Part shown: piece after piece, positions 1 to 12,931 of the stretch
How the letters are laid out: every line of letters begins with the position of its first letter
Position numbering within the stretch: position 1 is the first letter of the stretch
Source: Castanea sativa
Taxonomy: Eukaryota; Streptophyta; Magnoliopsida; Fagales; Fagaceae
Direction: 5' to 3'
DNA: 64,000 nucleotides
NCBI RefSeq assembly: GCF_040712315.1
Contig: NC_134015.1
Span: forward strand, 2,764,445-2,828,444
Notes under the pieces: model-generated
What the model was told of the DNA's origin: nothing
Database searches by the model: none
The model's input: only the letters and a program-made list of their open reading frames with translations
Program-made: the position numbers and the translations under genes

Positions 1-362
1 TTTCAAATTTTGTCTAATGTAAAGTTAATGCGAAATATATTTGTTTTAAAGTTTGGCCTTCTCTGTGGTCATACATCCATTAGGTAGTGGAATAAACGTT
101 AATATATGTATATTATGCTTAAATTAAGTGTTGGAGTTGCGTGTTGAATGTTACAATAAAAGTATAATTATGCTTAAATGTAAGGTGTAGTGAATAACTT
201 ACTTCTATTTTTATGCTGAATTTGTCTTAGTTTCACATGCTTTCCTGAACTGTATTGACACTAGACTTGGGAATTGGAACCAATTTAGATTAGTGTAGTT
301 TGAAACACTTTTGAACTTAATGAAGTAGCTTTTTTGTCCACTGACTTGAAGATTTGCAACTT
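1..362 (+). repeat. Copy of a PPR 3'-flanking block
   Basis: This stretch has no gene. It is nearly the same as the DNA downstream of PPR1 (about 14950-15290) and downstream of PPR4 (about 46190-46560), sharing the phrases around 'tctaatgtaaagttaatg' and 'catccattaggtagtgg'. A PPR copy therefore probably ended just left of the window. The homology stops at about 362, where ARF exon 2 sequence begins without an intron acceptor or exon 1. Confidence 0.75.
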
Positions 363-1862
363 AATGTGTGGAGACTGTGGGATACAATAACACCAGCTTC
401 ACTGTCTGGGATGTTGGGGGCCAGGACAAGGTATGTGATCTTAGTATTTAAGTTTCATAACAACTGAAAGTTTAAGCATAAATGTGAAATCAGGAATATA
501 TTGTTAATTATATCATGTTTCTGTAATATTTATGTGCACCTAGTTTCTTTAGTGCTTGTGAACGGTCTTGTGCTGACTAGATATTGAACCATTAGCACAC
601 AAAAAAATCCATAAGCTAAATCTACTAGCTACTTTCTGATTCATTTTTTCCTTGTCTATTTAAGGAAAAGCTATTTAGCTTGTGGCAGACATTTCAGACA
701 AGTATCTGATAACTTGTGTTTAGCTGCTGTTGGTTATTATGTGCATATGTTTGTCCTTGTGCTAATTAGATGCTTGTCCATTAGCACGCAACATAAAGAT
801 AATGTATGTACATTATTTTGAGCAACCTTGTCTTTCAGTTTCTTCTTTAGTTTTAAGAGGAAGTATGTTTTTGTGTTAGTCATTCGTGATTTATGTGCTA
901 ATTGACAGTCTTGTGTTGATTAGTTATTCCATCAGCACAACATATTCAAAAGCTACATTGAATGCCACATTGTATTTTCAGTTTTTCCTTATTTTATGTG
1001 AGGACAGCTATTCATGTTGTGGCGTACATAGTCTATACACACAATTATATATATGTATACATACATACATACATACATACGCAATTAGGCATGTGTATAC
1101 TTGAATGGTTGTATGTTTGTATTATGCATTAGTTGGTTAACATAGGTACTATTCACATTTTGAACATGGCATGCTTATGGGTGATCCATTGTTAGTACTG
1201 TGTTGTTGGTGATCCACCAAGTTAGATTTATTGAGAGCTATACTTTCCCTTAGGCATTATTGTCTGTCCATTTTCTAAGTCTTGTATGGTGCATGTACAG
1301 ATTTGACCTTTGTGGAGACATTACTTCCAAAACACTCAAGGGCTTATCTTCGTGGTTGAGGCTAGGGATGAGCTGCATCGGATGTTGAATGAGGTAACTA
1401 AAGGCTTCATCTTGTTGTAAACTGAGTGGAACCTGTAATGTTTTAGTTTAATTAGATCTTGGAAAAGGTTATTGATTTTTTTATGTTACTAGCCTATTAG
1501 AAACTAACACAATTAAACATAATTAACAATTCACACAATTAGTTGGATCATTTTATTATTGACATTGCTTTGTAATACTGTTAGTCTCTGCAGTATTCTA
1601 ATTCAACTGTTTTGGTATTAATAACATATATACCCCGTGTACATCTTACTGCCAATAGCTCATTTTACTTACCATCTCTCAGTTTTGTTTAAAATTTTCT
1701 TGTGCATAATAATATTGCTGGTTGAATGCCTAGGATGAATTGTGGGAGGCTGTGCTGCTTGTATTTGCAAACAAGCAGGATCGTCCAAATGCCATGAATG
1801 TTGCTGAAATAACTGATAAGCTTGGTCTTCATTCCCTCCGTCAACGCCATTGGTATATTAAC

Positions 1863-1925
<63 letters not shown>

Positions 1926-2074
1926 TTACCCTATGCATAGGAAATTTGGTATTCACTGATTGGGGCCATTACTTTGGGTTCTATTTCAGGTTTATCCAGA
2001 GCACGTGCCACTTCAGGGGAAGGGCTTTAGGAGGGACTAGACTAGCTTCCCAACAATATTGCTAACAAGGTTAG
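363..2074 (+). pseudogene. ARF-A: 5'-truncated ADP-ribosylation factor pseudogene
   Basis: ARF GTPases recruit coat proteins to Golgi membranes. Exon remnants at 363-430 (containing WDVGGQDK), 1301-1393 ([13 protein letters not shown]), 1734-1852 (VFANKQD, the guanine-specificity motif) and from 1990 match the ARF1-class exon order, with GT-AG borders kept. It is dead: exon 1 is absent; exon 2 has 2 extra bases (aatgtgtggag); exon 3 lacks 27 bp compared with ARF-B; the last exon lost 2 bases (agcacgtgcc against agcacatgtgcc) and shifts frame. The left end joins a PPR 3' flank directly at 362 and the right end joins a PPR tail at 2346, so this is a recombinant piece, not a retrocopy. Confidence 0.9.
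1862..1921 (+). repeat. Compound (CA)n(CT)n microsatellite in ARF-A intron
   Basis: A CA run followed directly by a CT run starts about 10 bases after the exon-4 donor. The same compound repeat occupies the same place in ARF-B and ARF-D, with different lengths. Confidence 0.95.
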
Positions 2075-2345
2075 GCTCTATTGCTGCATGCAACGTAAGT
2101 GATAATCTTCGATATGGTTATGGGCTAGTTTATTAATATTTTCTATTTGGTTCTTGCAGGCTTAGGAGATCCGTAAATCTTCATTTACTTTTTTGGGCTG
2201 CAATCTCTGTCAAAGGGGATTTTGTCGTTATGTGGTGTTTATGCATTTTACATTTGATATTGTCTTGAGAATGTATCTGTTTGTTTAGATCATTGTTACA
2301 ATATGATAGAAATTGACATTTGCCTTGTAGATTCTAAATAATTCA

Positions 2346-2597
2346 TGGTAGAAGAAGCAAGTGAGATATTTGAGAAAATGGATGGGAGCGGTTGTTCACC
2401 TGACGATCACACATATAGCACAATAATCCAAGGTTTATTGCAACACAATGAGACATCAAAAGGCAATGAAATATCTTGAAATAATGGTTGACAAGGGTTA
2501 TTTTGCAGATGTGGCAGTTGCAAGCATGATGGTTGACTTGCTGTCATCCAATCAAGTAGATAAGAACATTGAAGAATTTCTCCAGAAGCTTGTGTGA
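2346..2597 (+). pseudogene. PPR C-terminal tail fused to ARF-A 3' flank
   Basis: About 250 bp matching the last two PPR motifs and C-terminus of PPR1, from EEASEIFEKMDGSGCSP to the stop at 2595-2597. One extra A (tcaaaaggcaatg against tcaaaggcaatg) breaks the frame. It begins abruptly at 2346, directly after ARF 3'-flank sequence (gattctaaataattcatg) that in ARF-B continues differently. There is no start codon, transit peptide or promoter, so it is a recombination scrap. Confidence 0.88.
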
Positions 2598-3386
2598 AGG
2601 TTTTTTAGTATCTCAACATCAAGGACAAGTTTCATATTTTACCCATCACATGTCAATCTTTAAGTGATGTGTATTCATTTCATGATTTTTCTATTTCATT
2701 TATGCATGCATGGTTGTTTGTACTTGTTCTATCTTTTGTTGCGATTTCATTGTGCACTCATGTTGTTGCTTGGAAGTTGGAACCCATTTTAGTGGATAGT
2801 TGTTTCAAATTTTTTTTTTTTGATTTAAATTAATGCTAAATATTTTCAATACAAAATTAACTTAATGGTTTAGTCAATATGACATTTACGATTTAAAGTA
2901 AATGAAATGAATTGGAAACTCCCACCTTGTGATCATATAGCTGAAGATAGTTCATATGTTAGTGATTAATTACATTTCATGGAGCTATTGTAATTTCATT
3001 TTGTGGTACGTACGAGGCTAACTTGGGTTAGGTTTCTTAGTTTTAGTTAGTGATGTTATGCTTAAAGAAACCAATATTTTTGAAATACACAAGGTTAACA
3101 TAGTGATGTCATGTTTGGTCAAGTATAAGGTAGATAATCCCATAGGTCTTGTGAAATATACAACAAGGTTTATAAAAGTCGTGTTGTAGGTTACTGCAAA
3201 ATCATTATAATGAGATATTTATTGTATCTGCACCTTCTGGTCTAATTCCAATATTCACGGTTTTGAATATTGTGTGTACTATTAGGAAGTAGGAACTAAG
3301 TGATGTGAATGTATGTATGAGTGTTTTCTTGTTAGGTTGATTTGGTCTTTGACTTGTGATTTTGGGAATTTATCCTGATATAAAAG
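2598..3386 (+). other. Intergenic: PPR 3' flank, then ARF upstream block
   Basis: No gene seen. The first part resembles DNA after PPR genes (a gatgtgtattcatttcatg type phrase). From about 3155 it matches 26008 onward, the block leading into ARF-C exon 1. Confidence 0.55.
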
Positions 3387-3531
3387 ATGGGGTTTTCTTT
3401 CACCAAGCTTTTCAACTGGCCTTTTGCCAAGGAGATGCATATTCTAATAGTGGGTCTTCATGCAGCGGGCAAGACTACCATTTTGTACCAGCTGAAGTTG
3501 GGAGAGATTGTGACCACCCTTCCTACCATTG
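3387..3531 (+). pseudogene. ARF exon 1, isolated copy
   Basis: One ARF first exon: [17 protein letters not shown], then the P-loop region [11 protein letters not shown] and VTTLPTIG before a GT donor. In ARF-B the P-loop reads [11 protein letters not shown], so Asp is replaced by His here, and one Lys is missing from the AKKEM segment. No exon 2 follows; a subtilase remnant comes next. The block from 3155 to about 4150 is paralogous to 26008-26945. Confidence 0.85.
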
Positions 3532-4599
3532 GTATTCTTTTTCTATATTGTTAACATTTTTTTTATTATATAAAGTGCTGCTTGTTTGTAGTTATAGGTA
3601 GTTGGATTTTACAAATTCTTTTGTTGCTTAGAATTTTGCAGGTGACACTTATTTTCATAATAATTAATTAATTTATCCAAACATCTGAAAATGTATCTAT
3701 AATAATTTATGATTAAAAAATATTTGAACTTTTCTCTAGCTAAAACAGAAGGACAAATGCTTCGGTTAACTTTCCTTTAAAAATATGTTTTGTTTGGGAT
3801 TTTTAACCGAACAAGATTCTCTCAAATTATTTGGGTCGGATGAGTTTGTCATTAATCCTGGCTCAAGTTGTTGCCCTTAATTAAATCATTCAGAACTTCA
3901 TTTATGGCAAAGGTATATACTTCTAGGAATGACTTGGTTTGGGTGTCATTGCAATTTCCAAGTAGAAGCAATTGAAAATTTGGCTCTAAAAATAAACTTA
4001 ACTAGCATTGTGTACCTCATGGTAGATCCTCATAAGGAATTGTTGGATGAGAGAACTATGAAGGAGAACTTTAGTCTCTATGGAGTTTGAAAGGAACTCA
4101 ACCCAAAACTCAAACTGGCTTGAGGAATGAAGGCAGGACTGGAAAATGGGTTCCTGGCTAAGGTACCACTCACATCACATTGTTTATCGGAGACAGCAAT
4201 TATTATATACTTTGTAAGATTCTCAATGTTTTGATCTAAATTGGATGGTTGACACCATTGAATTGAAATGATATTTTAACGTATTATTGATCACCTAATA
4301 AAGTATCTAGAAATGGTTGGATTGGAGCATAATATAGCCCTGAGTCCTGACAATGGTGCAATTGTACAAGGTTTGTGGACTTAGAGATAAAGTATGCCAT
4401 TGTGCTCTCTTAACATTAGCTAACCAATGCATCCTCCATTAGATTAATATAATAAATTAATAATATCTCCGCCTATGCTTTACATGCATTACCAATGCCA
4501 AAGATGCTGTTTTCATTTCCATTCATAATTTATTTACTTTTTTTTGAATATCATAAGAAATTGCTTTTTTATTTTTGGGTATCAGCGACTAACTTGAAG
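3532..4599 (+). other. Intergenic: ARF intron 1 remnant and a repeated block
   Basis: No gene seen. About 3600-4150 is shared with 26400-26950. About 4170-4520 (ggttggattggagcataatatag and following) recurs near 30950-31140 and 47990-48210. Confidence 0.5.
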
Positions 4600-5306
4600 A
4601 GAATTAGTTTAGAAATTTATTTAGTCTGTTGATCTGATGTAGTAACAAACTTTGGGTCATCTTCTGCACTTATCAGTGTTGATGGTTACGAGCAGTTGGA
4701 GCTAAAATCAGTAATGGATTCAATCATAATGGTTTCTACATAGTTCTAAAAAAATTCCAGTATCATCCCATAAGGTTTCACAGGAAAAAATATGTCCTTG
4801 TACTTTGAAAGAATTCATGGAACCATTCTGAAATATTTTGAATTCTCCAGGTCAGCACCTGCAGAGTAGTTTGCAGTATTCCCAGTTGAAATCAAGGGAA
4901 ATGATGTTTCATTGAAGTTGAAGCTATTAATGGAGAGGCCCTTCTTAGATAATTCAAAGAATTAGTATGGTACTGATAAAGAATACTCTTTTGAAAGGCT
5001 ATCTTTTGCATGGAATAACTTCAATTGAAAGCTGACAGTGCACACTTGTCCATTGCCAAACAAACTTGAGCAACAAATTTCCTGTCAATGATGCTGGTGG
5101 CAACAGCTAATATCCAAGGTGCATACTTGGAGAGGGTTAATGTTTGAGGCCCTAATTTTCCAGTCAAACTTGAAGTCAGGATGCATTTTCCAATGGCATG
5201 GAAAGACACAGAGTGGCAGGTTGAAACCGAGGGACATAGAAGTAATATCAATTCTATCAGCCAGGATGTTTGCCAAGGGGCATCCAAATGACCTGCGAAC
5301 TAACAC
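4600..5306 (-). pseudogene. Subtilase (SBT) fragment, copy 1
   Basis: Read on the minus strand, different frames give pieces typical of plant subtilisin-like proteases (peptidase S8, secreted): RSFGCPLANILA, IDITSMSLG, FHAIGKCILTSS, YAPWILAVATSIIDRKFVAQV and a GDAAN-type segment. These match the stretch between the catalytic His and the catalytic Ser in the family. Frame changes between consecutive pieces and stops show it is dead, and none of the catalytic Asp, His or Ser blocks is present. Copies 2 and 3 at 46700 and 48340 carry the same region. Confidence 0.75.
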
Positions 5307-6137
5307 AGATTTTGTTGAGAGCTAGTGATTGTTTACCAAAGAAGTTGGGAGAGAGGAGTTGAAGGTTTTGCTAAATTTTTGGCAATTATGACTACCACAG
5401 AAATATCTGTCCTTCAAATCGTATAGAACCTAATAAATGTAAGGAATTGTGCTTAAATTTTTCTCTTAAAACATTATGCATCTGTTGGGGAAGCTTTGTT
5501 GTATTAAAGAAAAGTTATTAGACATTATTAGAACTTTAAAAAAAAAAAAAAGTTTAAAGCTGACTAGGTTTGTTTGCAAAGTTAATCTCAAAAAAGAAAA
5601 AGAAAAAAGGTTTGTTTGCAAAGTGGATGTGGGTTCAAGGTTGTATTAAAGCTTTCCATAAAAATATAAGTATTTTTAGGGAAATAATTTCTATTTTATA
5701 TTATTCTAATTATTTTATATATTTATATATGGAAAAAGTTTGGCAACAAAATTAGTTGTAACCTAGAGCTAGAACTCCACTCAATATCATTTTATTGGAT
5801 GTGAATTTTGACAAACATTATTTTATATTATTCTAATTATTTTATTCGTTTTTGCTTTTGAGGTTTCTCATAGATCTGTTACATCTAGGACCTTTTTAGA
5901 TGTAATTTGTCGGAACCCATTTTGATTTTTGTTCCATAGAATGTTTTGTGTTCGTAGAAAATTGATGAAACATGAATCAGTGGCTGTCTTCCATAAAAAA
6001 TGTTATCTTTATTATTTATAAATAATAGGCCTTTTTAAAAATATCATCTCCTTTTTTCATAGATCTGATTCATGGTGTAAGATACATATGGTTATTGATG
6101 GGTGCAAATATTTGTGTTTTAGATGGGTTTAGTCAAT
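5307..6137 (+). other. Intergenic with a remnant of PPR upstream DNA
   Basis: About 5400-5575 resembles the DNA upstream of PPR1 and PPR4 (aataaatgtaaggaatt, attatgcat, gttggggaag). The rest shows no gene. Confidence 0.5.
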
Positions 6138-7804
6138 GAGAATTGTATATGATGGTGTTGTCAATTAGGATGGTGTTGTCTTGTTTTCAGGCGTTTACGG
6201 GTTTGAAGGTCAATGTTGGGAAAAGCGAGATTGTCCCCGTTGGGGAGGTGAATAATCTAGATGCTTTGGCTAATGTGCTTCAGTGTAGAGTAGGCAGTTT
6301 GCCTATGAAATATTTGGAGATGCCTTTGGGATCTTCTTTTAAGTCTCCCTTGATCTGGAATCCTATTTTGGAAAAGATGGAGAAGAGGCTCTCTGGGTGG
6401 AAGCGTCTCTATTTATCTAAGGGTGGTAGGCTCATGTTATTAAAGAGTACTTTCTCAAGTCTCCCGACATACTTTCTATCTCTCTTTACTATTCCTAAAG
6501 CAGTGGCGATTAGATTGGAAAGTATTCAGAGGAATTTCCTTTGGGGGTCTTCTGAGGGGGGTTTTAAATATCCTTTGGTGGCTTGGGATAAGGTGTGTTT
6601 ACCCGTTGAGATGGGTGGATTGGGGTTAAGAAAGGTGGTGTCGTTTAATCAAGCTTTATTAGGGAAGTGGCTATGGAGATATGGCCATGAAGATACCCAC
6701 CTGTGGCGTCGGGTTATCTCTTCAAAATATGGCGAGGATCAAAGGGGGTGGAGGACTAGAGACTGCAGGAGGTCCCATGGGTGCGGCCTTTGGAGAAGCA
6801 TTAACGAAGGTTGGGAGGACTTTTCTAAGCATCTTTCTTTTGTAGTGGGGCAAGGAACTCGTATCCGTTTTTGGCATGATAGGTGGATTGGTGATGATAC
6901 CCTAAAAGCTCTCTATCCTGAGCTTTATGTGTGTTCAGCGGTTAAGGATGCCTGTATTTCTGAGGTTTTGTGGATTCCAGAAGGGGGTACTGTTAGAGTA
7001 TGAAATTTAACGTTTTATACAGCGTTTGAAGATTGGGAGTTGGCTGCTTCGTATTCTCTACTCCGGCTTATCCAATCTCGCATTCCACAGGGTAGTAGGA
7101 GAGATACCCTTTACTGGCGGCTTAAAGGGGATGGTATGTTTGACACTCGGTCTTACTACCTCGCGATCCGAGGTGCTTCGAATTCTTGGCTTCCTTGGAA
7201 GGGGGTTTGGAAACCGAAGATCCCCAAGTGCGTGGCTTTCTTTCTGTGGTCTGCTGCTCATGGTCGGATCCTCACCTTGGACAACCTTATGCTTAAGGGT
7301 CGGCCTTTGGTTAATAGGTGTTGCTTGTGTTGCAAGGATGGGGAGTCGGTTAACCATCTTCTTTTGCATTGTCTTGTTACCCATTCTCTTTGGTCTTGTA
7401 TGCTTCAGACCTTTGGGATTCTTTGGGTTATGCCAGGGTCGGTGGCGGAGTTGATTCCTTGTTGGCATCAGTGGCATGGAAAGGATAAGTCGGACATATG
7501 GAATTTGGTTCCAGGGTGCTTAATGTGGATTGTGTGGTTGGAACGAAATCTTTGTTCCTTTGAAGACAAAGAGAAGACCTTGGTTGAGTTGAATCTATTA
7601 TGCCAGCGTAGTCTCTTAGAGTGGTCTCGTTGTTGGGGGTTTTCTAATTGCTCTTCTCTCGCTGAGTTTTTGCCCTCCTTTAACTTTGTTTCCTAGTAGA
7701 TTTTTCTTATTGTTCATCATCATGAACTCCTTGTATGTCTTTCTTTCCTTTATTTATAAAAGCTTCCGGATTACTTATCAAAAAAAAAGAGAATTGTATA
7801 TGAT
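6138..7804 (+). mobile_element. 5'-truncated L1-type LINE with 16-bp target duplication
   Basis: The element (6154-7788) is flanked by perfect 16-bp direct repeats, gagaattgtatatgat, at 6138-6153 and 7789-7804. It ends in a short A-run (7780-7788), as expected for target-primed reverse transcription. Only the 3' part of ORF2 is present: the end of the reverse transcriptase (FQAFTGLKVNVGKSE) and the zf-RVT region. The target duplication and the single inactivating change suggest a fairly recent insertion. Confidence 0.93.
6170..7696 (+). pseudogene. LINE ORF2 3' part: RT thumb and zf-RVT, one internal stop
   Basis: A single reading frame runs through the element to a stop at 7694-7696. It covers the RT C-terminal segment (GLKVNVGKSE, MPLGSSFKSP), the conserved stretch SGWKRLYLSKGGRL, and the terminal zinc-binding zf-RVT domain (CCLCC...NHLLLHC at about 7320-7370). 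The only break is TGA at 7001-7003. The next residues (NLTF...FEDWEL) and the family pattern WN(V/I)xF suggest this codon was TGG (Trp). The endonuclease and the RT catalytic YxDD part are missing through 5' truncation, so the copy could not have moved by itself. Confidence 0.9.
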
Positions 7805-10201
<2,397 letters not shown>

Positions 10202-12639
10202 TGCTGCATGCAACGTAAGTGATAATCTTCGATGTGGTTATGGGCTGGTTTATTAATATTTTCTCTTTGGTTTTTGCAGGCTTAGGAGATCCGTAAATCA
10301 TCATTTACTTTTTTGGGCTGCAATCTCTGTCAAAAGGGATTTTGTCGTTATGTGGTGTTTATGCATTTTACATTTGATATTGTCTTGAGAATGTATCTGT
10401 TTGTTTAGATCATTGTTACAATATGATAGAAATTGACATTTGCCTTGTAGATTCTAAATAATTCATGATTTACAGTTCATAGATATGATTAAACCTTGCT
10501 TATTTTGAGATACCCTTGCTTTTGGTTCTCCTTCAATGGATATGGTTGTAATAGTTTCTCCTCCCCCTAATTCTCATTTATGATTAAAAGGTCAATCCTC
10601 CTATGTGGTGAAGTTGCATGGGTACTCGAAGATCCATTGACGATAATCTTACGTGTCACCAATCTCTTTGTTTGGAATATCTTTGTTTGGAATAGTGGTA
10701 GTAAGTGGTACTTCAGTTTCTAGGGCTTGATTATGGGACGCATTCAAAAAGTTGTTGAAACTTAATCTATAACCATCAGGATTTTGGTTAAATGCCCAAA
10801 GATTTTGTTGTTGAAGCTTTAATAGATTAACAAGTGATTGGTTACATCTCAATAGCTGGGGGTCTTCATGAAATTTCAGATAAAAGGAATTGTATTCCAA
10901 CTGTGGGGAGAGCTTCTTGTATACAGCAACCACAACAATTTGTTAATATTTGCACTTGCTTTTAGTACTTGAGGCCAAGTAAATTTTGAATGCGCATCAC
11001 ATCTTAAGTTAGAGCTCTGATATTTGCATCACTTTGCTCAACATTGCATTGTTGAGCAAAGTTGTTGAATTGGTGAACCAATATGCCACACTTTGAGAAG
11101 GCCAGAAGGGTCACCCATTTAGAGTTCAGATACCTGCATCACTTGGTGTTGAAAGAGATTCATCTCTCATCATTGTTGCTTATGGTACATGAATTTGACC
11201 AATATCCAAGTTGAAGCCTACGAATTTTTTTTTGTTTTTTTTGGGCTGTAGGCCACGAAGTTTTGACCATCTGGTGTTGATAGCTTATATTGTTGAACTT
11301 TTTATTTTGTTTTATTTACTTATTCTTTGTTTAGTGTAATATATTACTGTGAGACACTGAAGCTTATAATGACACCTCTCCCATCTTTAGTTTCTAACAC
11401 CTTTAGTTTCTAACAATTCCGCTAAACTACAATCAAGTATAACAACTCCACTCAATAAAACACTGTTAATTTACTTTTCAAACCTTAGAGTCTTGGATGT
11501 CTTTTATTTAAATTTTTATGGTCAAATTTTTTTAATTTAAATCTTAAAATACATATTATTTAGTTAAGAGTATTGTAATTTAATTGGTTAACACCATTTT
11601 TTTCATGACAATTAGAAAAATTGTGAAAAAAGGTTTAAATAAAATGTTTTTAGAAACTTCGATATCTAAATAAAACATTTTGGAAGTTATAAGATTTAAA
11701 TGAATCACGCCCAAATCAACTAAGTTGAAATTACATTAGGATCTTAGTATATTATATTTTCTAGAAATAGTAGAATAAAAGATTTTTGAGTTTCATATAC
11801 AAATATAATAATGATAAATGTCTATAAATAACTATAATTATCTTTAAATTTCTATTTAGACTAAGAGAAAAAATAATAGAGATTAAAACTTCTATTATGT
11901 TAAATTCACTCATGTGGTTGCATTAATCGATAACTTACACAGTTCAATTTATTTATTCTTGGGAGAAGATAACACATTTTGTATTGTATTGGCCAATGCA
12001 ATTACATAGATGAATTTAATTCAAGAACCTAAGGTATAGAATCCTAATAAATGTAAGGAATTATGCTTAAATTTTGCTCTTAAAATATTATGCATTTATT
12101 GGGGAAGTTTTGTTGTACAATTATTGATTTAAAGAAAATTTGTTAGAAATTATCAGAACTTTGAAACAAATAAATAGTTTAAAGTTGATTGAGTTTGATT
12201 GAATGCACTGTGATTAAGAGTACTCAATTTTAGAAAAAAGTAAATAGTATTAAATAATATCATATCAATTATATCAAATTTCAATAAATGAGAGTAGTGA
12301 TCGAATTGTAATATGATTAAATTTTGATACTGTTTGACGCTTGATGCCGTATCTTCTCCAGCTTTAGGGTGATGCCAAGTGGATGTTGGTGTAAGGTTTT
12401 ATTAAAAATTTTCCTAAAAACTTTTATCTTAGGGAAATGACTTATTTTATTCCATTCTAAATAATTTTATATAAATTTTAACAAAAAAAATTTATATAGA
12501 GTATTGCTATATATATAATATTTTCACAACAAATTTTAAGGCATGTTGTTACTTGTTTTAATTTCAAATTTCAACCCCACAACGTTGAACATAGTAGGAG
12601 TATTTCTCTTCTAGATATATTTTTTTGAGAAGATTTTAG

Positions 12640-12682
<43 letters not shown>

Positions 12683-12931
12683 GTTGTTGAGAAACTTAGA
12701 TACTTAATTTGATTTTATTATTTCAAAAATTCTTAAAATGTTTTAAAATTAGAAACTCAAAAGAAAAGAAATAAGAGAAAAGAAGCCATTCTCTCGCTCT
12801 CTGGCAGCTGTGGTAAACTGTTACTGCGTACTCTCTCTCTCAATCTTCAAACTCATCGCTTCCATCTCTGACTGCAGCGAAACCCGATCCGAATTTTTAG
12901 CTGGAACCCGAATAATCTTCAGTGAAGGGAA
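10202..12931 (+). other. Intergenic between ARF-B and PPR1
   Basis: No credible gene. About 10560-11360 is an ARF downstream block also found near 18230-18960, 30040-30900 and 39060-39790. About 12020-12815 is the PPR upstream block shared with PPR2 and PPR4. It contains an AT dinucleotide run (12640-12666), MITE-like phrases (attttcacaacaaatttt) and a CT-rich 5' leader before the PPR1 start. Confidence 0.6.

Noticed and set aside
1689..1940. Small frames with VCVC or HTHT runs in the ARF introns
   Set aside because: They are ARF exon 4 read into the CA/CT microsatellite or its reverse strand.
10649..10933. 94-codon minus-strand frame (MVAVYKKLSPQLEYN...)
   Set aside because: The same block at 18230, 30040 and 39060 has the frame broken in different ways with no sign of coding constraint. 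No domain is recognised.
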